Source of the DNA: Lentisphaeria bacterium UBA7640
Lineage (GTDB): Bacteria > Verrucomicrobiota > Lentisphaeria > Victivallales > Victivallaceae
Assembly: GCA_002483765.1 (NCBI GenBank)
Contig: DLIO01000114.1
Coordinates: forward strand, 21,197 to 76,884
Direction of reading: 5' to 3'
Length of the DNA stretch: 55,688 bases
The notes under the pieces are model-generated. The model worked only from the letters and a program-made list of their open reading frames with translations. It was not told where the DNA came from and searched no databases. The first letter of the stretch is position 1; each line of letters starts with the position of its first letter. Of the stretch, positions 44,374 to 52,766 are shown one piece after another. A program made the position numbers and the translations under genes.

Positions 44374-45813
44374 ATGAACGAAGAAATCGCCGCATTAAAA
44401 CCGGAACTGGTTTGGAAAATTTTCGCTAATTTGATTGCCATTCCACGGTTATCCGGCAATGAATCCGCCGCTCGCGAATATCTACTCAATCTCGCTGAAG
44501 ATGCAGGACTGCGCTGCAAAACTGATCACTACGGCAATTTGATGGTTGAAAAACCCGCTTCGCTTGGTTGGGCCGGATGTCGCACGGTTATCCTTCAAGC
44601 ACATTTGGATATTGTAGGACAAAAAAACACCGGATTTGAATTCGATTTCGCTCGCGATCCTATATCAGCAACCATTCGCGACGGCATGGTCGTTGCCGAT
44701 AACACCACCCTCGGAGCCGATAACGGCATCGGCGTCGCACTGGCGATGGCAACAATGCTTTCTAATGACTTTAACCACTGCGCGTTAAGAGCAATATTCA
44801 CGGTTGAAGAGGAGGTCGGTCTACACGGGGCTTCTGCACTGCCGCCAGAATGGGTTGCCTATCCACACATGCTGATTAACCTCGATTCTGAAGAGTTGAC
44901 CAAATTATACGTTGGCTGCGCTGGCGGCGCTCGCACGACATTCTCAATGGTTCCAGAATGGGACAACACGCCGCCCGGGCATTTTACGATGTCGGCAACT
45001 ATTTCCGGGCTGGTCGGAGGACATTCAGGTGCAGAAATTCATCTTAAACGTGGCAACGCCATAAAACTTCTAGCTCATTTTTTAGCAATAGCTAAAGTCA
45101 TGGACGTCAAAATTTCCTCTTTCGACGGGGGCAATGCCGATAATGCAATTCCACGCGAAGCGACGGCAGTTTTCGCGTTTCCCGGTGATAAACGCGATGA
45201 ACTGTTAAAAATAGCGGATGACTACAACGCAAAAATTAAAGATTGCGAATCCGGCGCGACGCTTACCGTAAAAGTGGAGCCAGCGGTAAAAAAGACATTC
45301 ACCAGCGGTTTTCAAGACCGCCTACTCAATGCCATTATCAACTGTGTTCACGGTGTCACGGCGATGAGTGACAAAATTCCAGGAATGACTGCGACTTCTA
45401 ATAATTTGGCAATCATCAAGACTGCGCCAGATATCATTACTATTCAGGCTTCGCAACGCAGCGAAAACGACGCAGACCGCCTTGAACTGACCGAGCAGCT
45501 GACAAAACATTTTGAAACCGCCGGAGCCATTGCTGAAATCACGGGAGAATATCCGGGTTGGGAACCCAATCCCGATTCCGGATTAGTCAATTTGTTTCAA
45601 GATGCCGCGAAAGAAACATTAGGGCACAAACTCAAAGTCACCGCGATTCACGCCGGCTTAGAATGCGGAATTATCGGTGCACTGAACCGCAATCTGGACA
45701 TGGTTTCAGTCGGCCCTAATCTTCACGGCATTCACGCCCCAGGCGAAAGCGTCGAAATTGACTCGGTAAACCAGTGCTGGAAAATGCTAAAACACGTTCT
45801 CGCAAACGCCTGA
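44374..45813 (+). CDS. pepD: Aminoacyl-histidine dipeptidase (M20)
   Basis: A 479-residue cytoplasmic zinc peptidase of the PepD branch of M20, cleaving Xaa-His and other dipeptides. Metal-site segments are LQAHLDIVGQK (about 73-83), TTLGADNGIGVA, the catalytic FTVEEEVGLHGA and the LINLDSEE aspartate; VGGHSGAEIHLKRGNA is the PepD lid-domain signature, and IHAPGESVEI ends the site. Full length, with its own promoter; no operon partner is obvious. Confidence 0.93.
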   Translation: MNEEIAALKPELVWKIFANLIAIPRLSGNESAAREYLLNLAEDAGLRCKTDHYGNLMVEKPASLGWAGCRTVILQAHLDIVGQKNTGFEFDFARDPISATIRDGMVVADNTTLGADNGIGVALAMATMLSNDFNHCALRAIFTVEEEVGLHGASALPPEWVAYPHMLINLDSEELTKLYVGCAGGARTTFSMVPEWDNTPPGHFTMSATISGLVGGHSGAEIHLKRGNAIKLLAHFLAIAKVMDVKISSFDGGNADNAIPREATAVFAFPGDKRDELLKIADDYNAKIKDCESGATLTVKVEPAVKKTFTSGFQDRLLNAIINCVHGVTAMSDKIPGMTATSNNLAIIKTAPDIITIQASQRSENDADRLELTEQLTKHFETAGAIAEITGEYPGWEPNPDSGLVNLFQDAAKETLGHKLKVTAIHAGLECGIIGALNRNLDMVSVGPNLHGIHAPGESVEIDSVNQCWKMLKHVLANA

Positions 45814-45967
45814 AAGGGTTAAGTTTTAAGCGTTAAGGAATGCCGGTGAATTGTTTTCGGAATTCGCCCCATAATTCAGTGTGGAACCTGCTTGATATAT
45901 TCGCAATACACGATAATTTAATTATTTGACATCTCCGTAAGATTAACCCGTTGATGCAGGAATCATA

Positions 45968-46882
45968 ATGACTAAATCGGAAAAAATTGACGTTAGCAGT
46001 TTTCGCAAAAAATCTACTGCCAATGACAACCCGATGACCATCTCCCAAGCCTACATGCGGAATATCATTGATTATTCTTTATTAACCAGAGATGAAGAGA
46101 TCCAACTGGCTAAAGAGATTAAATCCTCAGATCCAAATGTTCATGAAGAAGCGAGAGCAAAACTGATCAAATCCAACCTGCGTTTGGTGGTCAAAGTCGC
46201 GAGTGAATTTTTCAATCGTGGTGTTAGCAAACACGATTTGATCGCTGAAGGTAATATCGGACTGATGATTGCGGCTGAAAAATTTGATCCAGCAAAAGGA
46301 GCTAAATTCTCCACCTATAGCGTCTGGTGGATTAAACAATATATGCGTCGCGCCATCGCATCACAAAGTCGCACCATTCGAATTCCAGTGCAATCGATGA
46401 AAAAAATTTCCGCGATCCGTGAAGCTGAAAGGAAATTTATGCTGGAACATGACCACGAACCCAGCGACGCAGAAATCGCAGAGTTGATTGACTCAACGCC
46501 GCAAGCTGTTTCTAAACTGCGTCATGCTGGAGTTCGCACAGCATCATTGAATGACCTAATTAGGGATGGCGAAAACGAAGAACTTGGCAGCTTGATCGCC
46601 GACGCGCTCAGCCCGCCTCCCGATGACCTACTCAGCGAAGCTGATTTCATGGCGGCAATTCATAAAATGATTAATGATCTTTTACCTCGAGAAAAACAAG
46701 TTCTCGCGTTTCGTTACGGGCTTTACGGTAATGAATGCATGACGCTTGAGGAAGGTGGCATTGCCATGGGTTGCACTCGAGAACGCGTTCGACAAATTCA
46801 GCAAAACGCCATCGATAAACTCCGTAAAATGCTCGATGACTTGGAACTTGGCCAAGCTCCGCCATCGTCCAAAACCGAATAA
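45968..46882 (+). CDS. Sigma-70-family RNA polymerase sigma factor
   Basis: A 304-residue group 2-like sigma factor without region 1.1. Regions visible: 1.2 (AYMRNIIDYSLLTRDEEIQLAKEI), 2.1-2.4 (LIKSNLRLVVKVA, DLIAEGNIGLMIAAEKFDP, YSVWWIKQYMRRAIASQSRTIRIP split over about 110-140), a shortened region 3 and region 4.2 (MTLEEGGIAMGCTRERVRQIQ). The near-primary 2.4 sequence suggests promoters like those of the housekeeping sigma. It is followed 13 nt later by the dus gene. Confidence 0.92.
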   Translation: MTKSEKIDVSSFRKKSTANDNPMTISQAYMRNIIDYSLLTRDEEIQLAKEIKSSDPNVHEEARAKLIKSNLRLVVKVASEFFNRGVSKHDLIAEGNIGLMIAAEKFDPAKGAKFSTYSVWWIKQYMRRAIASQSRTIRIPVQSMKKISAIREAERKFMLEHDHEPSDAEIAELIDSTPQAVSKLRHAGVRTASLNDLIRDGENEELGSLIADALSPPPDDLLSEADFMAAIHKMINDLLPREKQVLAFRYGLYGNECMTLEEGGIAMGCTRERVRQIQQNAIDKLRKMLDDLELGQAPPSSKTE

Positions 46883-46895
46883 AAAGTTGATTAAT

Positions 46896-47882
46896 ATGAT
46901 TCTTTATCCGGATAATGCTATCGTGATGGCACCGCTCTCAGGTTACACCGATTTACCGTACCGCCGTTCGCTACGTCGTTATGACTGTTATTATGCGTTC
47001 ACCGAAATGATCGATGCCGGTTCGCTCGCTTACAACAACCCCAACGCCGCAAAGATGTTAACTCGTGGCGATGACGAACCATGGTTAGCTGTTCAGTTGC
47101 TAGGGGCAGATGTCGAAATGTTAAAAAAAGCAACGCTAAAACTCAACCAATACAATTTTGACCTGCTCGATTTTAACCTAGGTTGTCCAGTTGCCAAAGT
47201 TGCTAAAAAAGGTGCTGGAGCCATGCTTGGCCGCAATATTGACCAAGCGGCAAAGCTACTAGCAATGATTGTCAAATTATCACGCTTTCCCGTTACCGTA
47301 AAAACTCGAATTTTCAGCGAAACCGAAGTAGAATCAACGATAAAACTGGCGCAAGCCCTGGAAAATGCTGGAGCCCAAACCTTAACTTTACATGGTCGGG
47401 TCAAAGAGAAATTCTATTCGGGAGATGTTTTTTATGATACCATTGCGGCAGTGCGAGAAGCAATCAAAATTCCAATCATCGTAAACGGTGGCATCAATAG
47501 CCGTTACACCTATGAAAATGCATTATCACAAAGTGGTTGCAGCGCCGCCATGATCGCGCGTGGTGCAATGGGCAATCCGTGGTTGTTTGATGAAATACAG
47601 AATCCGCAATTCATCCCTCCAACGGTTGACGCATTAGCGGATGAAACTGAACGGCATGTCGAGGAGATGTTAGAGTTTCATGGCGAAGCCTCAGGTTTCA
47701 AACTAGCGCGAAAAATAATTTTGGATTATCTGCGTGGACGTGGTTATTCTGGTGAATTACGCGCAAAAATATCATTTTTAAATAATCGCCAAGATCTGTT
47801 AGAGATAATTTCTGTCATTAGAAATGGGCCATCTGAACGCTACTGGCAAAATGTTTCTCACGAACGCCAGCTGACCCGCTAA
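46896..47882 (+). CDS. dus: tRNA-dihydrouridine synthase
   Basis: A 328-residue FMN enzyme reducing uridine to dihydrouridine in tRNA. MAPLSGYTDLPYR (about 10-22), DFNLGCPVAKVAKKGAG with the catalytic cysteine near 94, TLHGRVKEKFYSG, VNGGI and IARGAMGNPWLF are the expected Dus landmarks. The DusB-like group is most likely. The frame is open further upstream inside the sigma gene, but the domain begins at MILYPDN, so I use that start. Presumably co-transcribed with the sigma factor. Confidence 0.92.
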   Translation: MILYPDNAIVMAPLSGYTDLPYRRSLRRYDCYYAFTEMIDAGSLAYNNPNAAKMLTRGDDEPWLAVQLLGADVEMLKKATLKLNQYNFDLLDFNLGCPVAKVAKKGAGAMLGRNIDQAAKLLAMIVKLSRFPVTVKTRIFSETEVESTIKLAQALENAGAQTLTLHGRVKEKFYSGDVFYDTIAAVREAIKIPIIVNGGINSRYTYENALSQSGCSAAMIARGAMGNPWLFDEIQNPQFIPPTVDALADETERHVEEMLEFHGEASGFKLARKIILDYLRGRGYSGELRAKISFLNNRQDLLEIISVIRNGPSERYWQNVSHERQLTR

Positions 47883-47893
47883 AAAAGACTAGT

Positions 47894-48754
47894 TTAACGG
47901 AATGACGGCAGAAGATAGTGACGCAGTAAATAGATCCCCGTTGGATTATTTTCGTCTTTCAATGACCAACCGGAAAACATAACGCAACCGTTGCCAACAT
48001 TGAAAAGAGCTCCACCTATGCCGTTACTCTCGGCATTAAAGCTCAAGCTCAAGGCGTTGGATGCGCCACTAATATTGATGGCTGAATCCAGTGGTAAATT
48101 ATCAAATTCACGACGCATCGCGCGTAAACCGGATTGTGGGAAAAATGTTACTTTCGAAAACATCTTGTTCTCAATCTTTACAGTTCCAGTAAATGGCGGA
48201 GTGACAATTATTTTCTTGCCACTTTGAGCTAATTCAAAAATTTGCGCCAATAGTTCTTTGTTCACAGCAAAATCCACGCCGTCAATAAATAGAATATCGC
48301 CGCTAAAAGCTTGGACCTTTGTGGTTTTTTCATGGGATAAATTAAATCGCTCAAAAGTTTTCGCCAACGCGCCGTCTGCTGGCCATAATCCAATTTTAAT
48401 TTTATCTAAGTTCCTCATCTCTGTAAATGGAATACGTGAAAAGAAAAACCAGGTTTGAGCTATTCGTCTCTTGGTTCCACTAATTCTCATTACGGCAGGG
48501 ATAACCATATTAGGGCGCAAATCTTTCATCATAAACTTGATATCTTGATCGTTTGCTGACAATTTCCCCTGCCCGATTCGACTTTCTTTACTAGTGATTA
48601 CCCAGGTCGCGCCTTTTCGTGAAAAAACCTTGGCAGGGATCTTCAAATTAATGATATATTCCGGTCCGCTGAAAAAAGCTTGCTGTTCGAATTCCTGTGC
48701 TGTAATTGCACAGGACAAAACTACCAAACCAATAAACGTTGTCCATAATTTCAT
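47894..48754 (-). CDS. Exported protein, unknown function
   Basis: A 286-residue protein with a signal peptide (cleavage near AITAQ, residue 20). The rest is unrecognised. The middle (ILFIDGVDFAVNKELLAQIF, KKIIVTPPFTGTVKIE) and end (GCVMFSGWSLKDENNPTGIYLLRHYLL) resemble the glutamine-amidotransferase-like folds in which a text such as GKVVVTPPFG precedes a membrane-protein pair, but the match is weak. Its ATG overlaps the stop of tcdA as ATGA, so it is translated from the same message. Confidence 0.65.
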   Translation of the reverse strand: MKLWTTFIGLVVLSCAITAQEFEQQAFFSGPEYIINLKIPAKVFSRKGATWVITSKESRIGQGKLSANDQDIKFMMKDLRPNMVIPAVMRISGTKRRIAQTWFFFSRIPFTEMRNLDKIKIGLWPADGALAKTFERFNLSHEKTTKVQAFSGDILFIDGVDFAVNKELLAQIFELAQSGKKIIVTPPFTGTVKIENKMFSKVTFFPQSGLRAMRREFDNLPLDSAINISGASNALSLSFNAESNGIGGALFNVGNGCVMFSGWSLKDENNPTGIYLLRHYLLPSFR

Positions 48755-49503
48755 GATTTCACCTCCTTGATTATCTCTTCAATGACTTCGGCGGCACAAA
48801 AACACCCGAATATTGCGGGCATATAGGAGATTGTTCCGACCGTTGAACTAAATTTCCCATCACCACAATCATCGGCAATAATCGCTTCAGCTGGAACTTC
48901 CTCTGGCGAAAAAATCACCTTAAAGCCAGCGCGAATACCGTTGCGGTGAAGCCTTTTCCGTAATGCCCGTGCCAGATTGCAGTTATAAGAATCGGCGATA
49001 TCGCCACTGCGTACTAAAGCAGGATTAAGCCGTCCGCCCGCACCTAACGCGCTGACCACTTTCAAATTTAGTTTCAACGCTTTGCTGATTAAATTAAATT
49101 TAGGCGAAAGCGAGTCAATGGCGTCCAGTACGCAATCATATTTATCGGCAGTTAAAAGTTGATCGGTTTTTTCGTCACGAATAAATTCATTAATGACAGT
49201 TAATTTTAATTCAGGATTAATATCGTAAAGACGTTTAGCGATTAGATCGCCTTTAAAACAACCTTCAGTGCTGATCAATGCCGGAAGCTGACGGTTGCGG
49301 TTAGTTGCTTCAATAATATCACCATCGGCAATGGTCATGCGTCCAACACCAGCGCGGCAAAGCATTTCCGCCGCATAAGCGCCAACGCCACCAAGTCCCA
49401 CCACCAAAACATGTGCATCGCGCAATTTGGATAGTTTTTCAGCGCCCAAGAGCAAAGCAGTGCGCTGTTGCCATTCTGGAACATCATATTCGTCAGCGCT
49501 CAT
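48751..49503 (-). CDS. tcdA: tRNA threonylcarbamoyladenosine dehydratase (ThiF/MoeB family)
   Basis: A 250-residue E1-like enzyme that cyclises t6A37 of tRNA using ATP. The nucleotide-binding motif is VVGLGGVGAYAAEMLCRAGVG at about 34-54, with ADGDIIEATNRNRQ and VLDAIDSLSPK following. The CG...TVGTISYMPAIFG end matches TcdA (formerly CsdL/YgdL) rather than MoeB or ThiF, and no rhodanese domain or adenylylation partner is nearby. It is first of a two-gene unit with the exported unknown protein. Confidence 0.9.
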   Translation of the reverse strand: MSADEYDVPEWQQRTALLLGAEKLSKLRDAHVLVVGLGGVGAYAAEMLCRAGVGRMTIADGDIIEATNRNRQLPALISTEGCFKGDLIAKRLYDINPELKLTVINEFIRDEKTDQLLTADKYDCVLDAIDSLSPKFNLISKALKLNLKVVSALGAGGRLNPALVRSGDIADSYNCNLARALRKRLHRNGIRAGFKVIFSPEEVPAEAIIADDCGDGKFSSTVGTISYMPAIFGCFCAAEVIEEIIKEVKS

Positions 49504-49532
49504 CTGGTGTTATCCTACAGAATTGTGGTTCT

Positions 49533-49565
49533 AAATTAGCGCGCGCATTATGCGCGCGCGAATTA
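49533..49565. repeat. GC-rich intergenic palindrome, copy 9
   Basis: A 33-nt inverted repeat: AAATTAGCGCGCGCAT, central T, ATGCGCGCGCGAATTA. It lies 30 nt upstream of tcdA, so unlike most copies it precedes a gene start. Confidence 0.9.
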
Positions 49566-49743
49566 ACGTCAGGGTTCACTCAAAAATAAATTGGTGAATT
49601 TTACGACGACAGCGGATTGCTAATCAAGGCACGAATCTGTTTACATAGTTGAATTATATAAATAGATTCGTAACGCCGAGTAGCAATTCGCGGTCAAGCA
49701 AAAACTCCACGTTATTTTTTTGTGAGCCCTCAGGTTTTACATC

Positions 49744-49774
49744 AAAAAAAAGACCGCCGAAGCGGCCTTTTTTT
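49744..49774 (-). terminator. Terminator downstream of fba
   Basis: A GC-rich stem CCGC/GCGG around CGAA, extended past one mismatch and enclosed by runs of at least seven A and seven T, so it could stop transcription in either direction. It lies about 170 nt past the fba stop. Confidence 0.8.
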
Positions 49775-49944
49775 ATACTCTTTGAGGGCGAAAACTTAAA
49801 GAAACGCGCCGTGGATTTTTGAGTAGATTTTATTTCTCTTTTTGAAGTGCGATGCTAGCATCGTGCGAAAAATGAGGAATAAAATATGCCAAAAAGCGAC
49901 AAGCGGAATTTAAGTTCTCAACCGAAACGAGTATATATTAACGA

Positions 49945-50919
49945 TTAATCGTCGGCGTGGCCTGATGAACCCAAAACAGTATCGTTTTTGTGTTTCATCA
50001 ATTCGGTCAACATATCACGGGCTGGGCCAAGATATTTACGTGGATCAAATTCTGCCGGCTTTTCTGCCAAAGTCTTGCGAATTGACGCAGTCATAGCCAA
50101 GCGACCATCGGAATCGATATTGATCTTGCAAACTGCTGATTTGGCAGCCAAACGAAGTTGGTCTTCGCCAATACCAATCGCATCTTTCAACGCGCCGCCG
50201 TACTTATTGATCATTTTCACAATATCTTGCGGAATGGATGAAGAGCCGTGAAGCACGATTGGGAAGCCAGGCAGACGTCTTTCAATTTCTGCAAGAATAT
50301 CCAAACGGATTTTCGGATCCTGTCCTGGCTTGAATTTGAATGCGCCATGCGACGTGCCAATTGAAATAGCAAGACTGTCAACGCCAGTTTTGCCAACAAA
50401 ATCCTGAACTTCGTCTGGTTCGGTGTAGGTATGCTCTTCAGCGCTAACATCGTCTTCGATTCCAGCCAAAACTCCAAGTTCGCCTTCAACGGTAACGTCA
50501 TATTTATGAGCGTATTCCACAACCTGGCGGGTCAATTCGACGTTTTTGTCATACGGGTGATGTGAACCATCAATCATAACCGAAGAAAATCCGTAATCGA
50601 TACAGCTTTTGCACAATTCAAAAGTATCGCCATGGTCAAGATGGAGAACGATTGGAATCCCTTTGCCGTTGGTCAATTCCTTGGCATATTCCACTGCACC
50701 TTGCGCCATATAACGCAAAAGAGTCTGGTTCGCATATTTACGAGCTCCAGATGACACTTGGATGATAACTGGGGAATTGGTTGCACAACAAGCTTGAATA
50801 ATCGCCTGAAGCTGTTCCATGTTGTTAAAATTGTAAGCGGGGATCGCATATCCACCTTTAACGGCTTTAGCGAACAAGTCTCTGCTGTTAACCAGCCCGA
50901 GTTCTTTGAAACTAATCAT
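49945..50919 (-). CDS. fba: Class II fructose-bisphosphate aldolase
   Basis: A 324-residue zinc aldolase of glycolysis and gluconeogenesis. Zinc and catalytic segments are PIVLHLDHGDTFELCK near 89-104 (catalytic Asp and first His), GELG, the SIGTSHGAFKF histidine and IVLHGSSSIP; the DAIGIGEDQLRLA region is diverged from the usual GVXKINIDTD but is followed by CKINIDSDGRLA. AGGAGA precedes the ATG. The leader (50941-51068) is repeated in front of the pRiA4b-like gene 2.28 kb upstream. Confidence 0.95.
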   Translation of the reverse strand: MISFKELGLVNSRDLFAKAVKGGYAIPAYNFNNMEQLQAIIQACCATNSPVIIQVSSGARKYANQTLLRYMAQGAVEYAKELTNGKGIPIVLHLDHGDTFELCKSCIDYGFSSVMIDGSHHPYDKNVELTRQVVEYAHKYDVTVEGELGVLAGIEDDVSAEEHTYTEPDEVQDFVGKTGVDSLAISIGTSHGAFKFKPGQDPKIRLDILAEIERRLPGFPIVLHGSSSIPQDIVKMINKYGGALKDAIGIGEDQLRLAAKSAVCKINIDSDGRLAMTASIRKTLAEKPAEFDPRKYLGPARDMLTELMKHKNDTVLGSSGHADD

Positions 50920-50940
50920 TTAACTTCTCCTATCTGGGGT

Positions 50941-51068
50941 TATTTATCTCAAAACGTAGTAAGTAATATCGTACTAAAGTCAGATTTTTCAATACCACAA
51001 AGCAAATCATCATCCAAAGTTTTCAAAGTTTACGACTAGCTGCATAATAATAGATTCACAAATGAAGA
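50941..51068. repeat. Duplicated leader, copy L1 (upstream of fba)
   Basis: 128 nt immediately upstream of the fba ribosome binding site. About 100 nt (from 50974 on) are nearly identical to copy L2 at 53220-53348; the gene-proximal 25 nt are more diverged. It presumably carries the fba promoter (candidate TTGAAA, 18 nt, TATTAC on the minus strand). Confidence 0.9.
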
Positions 51069-51074
51069 TTAATT

Positions 51075-51200
51075 TCAATACAGTTGTGTGGGTATCGCCA
51101 ATGCTTCGTGTCTTTGTCTTTCAGTTATCCTGTTTCCTGCAGCTTGAACTGCTGCAAATTTTGCGACAGTTGATTCTTTCTCTAATTCTTTTTTATTCCG
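51075..51200 (-). pseudogene. RhuM-like gene, internal fragment
   Basis: Minus-strand translation gives KKELEKESTVAKFAAVQ then AGNR, the segment that in RhuM-family proteins follows the NIFKEGEL block. An in-frame stop precedes it, and after GNR the similarity is lost. On the minus strand it would continue the N-terminal fragment at 52427-52609 if the 1.2 kb between them were removed. Confidence 0.55.
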
Positions 51201-51330
51201 TTATTGGGAAAGCCAACTTTGAGTGCTAAAATATATCTAGGACAGATAGCTTATTGACAACTTCTTTCTGCTTTCTTTTTCAAGACAATTTCAATTAAAT
51301 ATTTTTACAATTACCTCATGAGATAAATTT

Positions 51331-52230
51331 ATGGACAATAAAATTATAACGATCTTAACGCTGCTTCACCTAAAAAAGATTGGTAGAAAAACTGCATTTT
51401 CAATAATCAATAAGAATTATTCATTACTCAATCAAAATGGCTCTCCAACCAACATTGCCAAGGAATTATTGCTTAGCAACAACTATTTTGATTATTCTAC
51501 TATTGATATTTCAAATGCATACGATACAGCATTGGAAAAAATCGAAAAGACTAAGGCATATGAAAGGATAAAAGTCATAACCTATTGGGATACAGATTAT
51601 CCAAACCGATTGAAACAAATTGATGATCCTCCATTGTTATTGAACTACATTGGCGATATATCACAATTAAACCAAACAAAATCAGTAGCTCTAATTGGGA
51701 CAAGAAATATAAATTCACATATTAATAAAATAGCGACAAACCTCGGCAAACTATTGGCTGAAAACTTCATCATTACGGGTGGACTTGCCAAGGGCTGTGA
51801 TACCGCTGGACATAAAGGATGCTTGCAGTCTGGCGGAATAACTGTCGCTGTTTGTGGAAAACCATTAGATGTCATTTACCCCAAAGAAAATAGAAAACTT
51901 GCTGAAGAAATCATTGCTAAAAAAGGGGTTTTGATATCTGAGTATTTTGTTGGAGAAAAAAGTTACCTACAGCCTTTTATCGAAAGAAACAGAATCCAAG
52001 CTGGTCTAAGTGAAGCAATTATTGTTGTAGCAAGTGGCGTTAATGGTGGAACAATGCGTACGGTAAAGTTTGGGAAAAAGCATAAACGTCTAATTTGTTG
52101 TTATAAGCCTGATATAAAACATCGTAACGATGAAAACTTTCAAGGAAATATAAAGTTAATAAGAGATGGAGCCATTCCAATTACAAATACTCAAAGTATA
52201 GTCGCCCTAACAAAACAAATTATTCAGTAA
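51331..52230 (+). CDS. DprA/Smf-like DNA-processing protein
   Basis: A 299-residue protein with the Rossmann-like DprA fold: LIGTRNI (the GSR motif), GGLAKGCDTAGHKGCL near 150-165, TVAVCGKPLDVIYPKEN, IERNRIQAGLSEAIIVV and NGGTMRTVKFGKKHKR. The helical N-terminal region is short, and no C-terminal winged-helix domain is present after the fold. DprA normally loads RecA on incoming single-stranded DNA; copies outside competence loci are often found in defence or mobile regions. It is transcribed opposite to its neighbours and lies between two fragments of a rhuM-like gene. AT-rich compared with the housekeeping genes. Confidence 0.85.
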   Translation: MDNKIITILTLLHLKKIGRKTAFSIINKNYSLLNQNGSPTNIAKELLLSNNYFDYSTIDISNAYDTALEKIEKTKAYERIKVITYWDTDYPNRLKQIDDPPLLLNYIGDISQLNQTKSVALIGTRNINSHINKIATNLGKLLAENFIITGGLAKGCDTAGHKGCLQSGGITVAVCGKPLDVIYPKENRKLAEEIIAKKGVLISEYFVGEKSYLQPFIERNRIQAGLSEAIIVVASGVNGGTMRTVKFGKKHKRLICCYKPDIKHRNDENFQGNIKLIRDGAIPITNTQSIVALTKQIIQ

Positions 52231-52395
52231 CCAGCTATCAATTTAATGTTTTCTAGCAGTAGAGAATTTTGTGATAATGAATAGAATTTTATATATTTTA
52301 ACCGCTTGTTTTTACTTAGGCAGAGAGTTGGGTGCTTTCTCACCAACGTTCGATTTTTAATTTTCAGATATTAAAAATCAATTTCCCGCTCTTTG

Positions 52396-52430
52396 AACTA
52401 CCGAGAAATACTCGGTAGTTGTATTTTTAT
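52396..52430 (+). terminator. Terminator of the dprA-like gene
   Basis: A perfect 10-bp stem AACTACCGAG/CTCGGTAGTT with loop AAATA, followed by GTATTTTTATTT. It lies about 165 nt past the dprA-like stop and abuts the rhuM-like fragment. Confidence 0.7.
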
Positions 52431-52609
52431 TTAATTTTTCCCTTGAAAATATTTAAGAAATGTAAATCTATAGTATCACTGTCTTTATCAAACAAATCCG
52501 CCATCTGTTTTTGTGAAAGCCAAACCGTTTCCCGCTCAAACTGAACCTCAACAACAGTTTAGTTATCGGCAGTTTTTAAAATTTCTATTTTATTTTGCTT
52601 TTCTGTCAT
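52427..52609 (-). pseudogene. RhuM-like gene, broken 5' end
   Basis: Minus-strand translation starts MTEKQNKIEILKTADN, meets an in-frame TAA, then continues VEVQFERETVWLSQKQMA and DLFDKDSDTI to NIFK. This is the highly conserved N-terminus of RhuM-family proteins (virulence/mobile-element associated). After NIFK only a few unrelated codons remain. Its ATG overlaps the stop of the upstream remnant as ATGA, suggesting it was once part of an operon. Confidence 0.75.
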
Positions 52610-52719
52610 AATTCCACTGTTTGAATTTGGTTCACATTCCTATTCAAAATACTAACACCAAGTCTTTCAAGATTACGATAGTCTATTTCTCTTGAAACCT
52701 GAGCCGCCCTTCTTGATGC

Positions 52720-52750
52720 ACTATCTGGAATTTCCGGATAGTTGAATTTA
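52720..52750. repeat. Palindromic repeat P1
   Basis: ACTATCTGGAATTTCC then GGATAGT, followed by TGAATTTA. It matches copy P2 at 53434-53463. It lies 17 nt past the stop of the pRiA4b-like gene. Confidence 0.75.
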
Positions 52751-52766
52751 TAAATTCAGATTAAAT

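Larger units (their letters stand above)
49504..49944. other. Intergenic gap between fba and tcdA
   Basis: About 440 nt holding palindrome copy 9, the fba terminator (49744-49774) and a perfect 14-nt palindrome CGATGCTAGCATCG (49850-49863). No gene remnant is evident. Confidence 0.6.
52231..52766. other. Gap holding gene remnants
   Basis: About 535 nt with a terminator for the dprA-like gene, a broken rhuM-like 5' end (52427-52609), the C-terminal 45 codons of an unknown gene on the minus strand ending at 52606 (RAAQVSREIDYRNLERLGV) and a palindromic repeat at 52720-52750. No intact gene. Confidence 0.6.
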
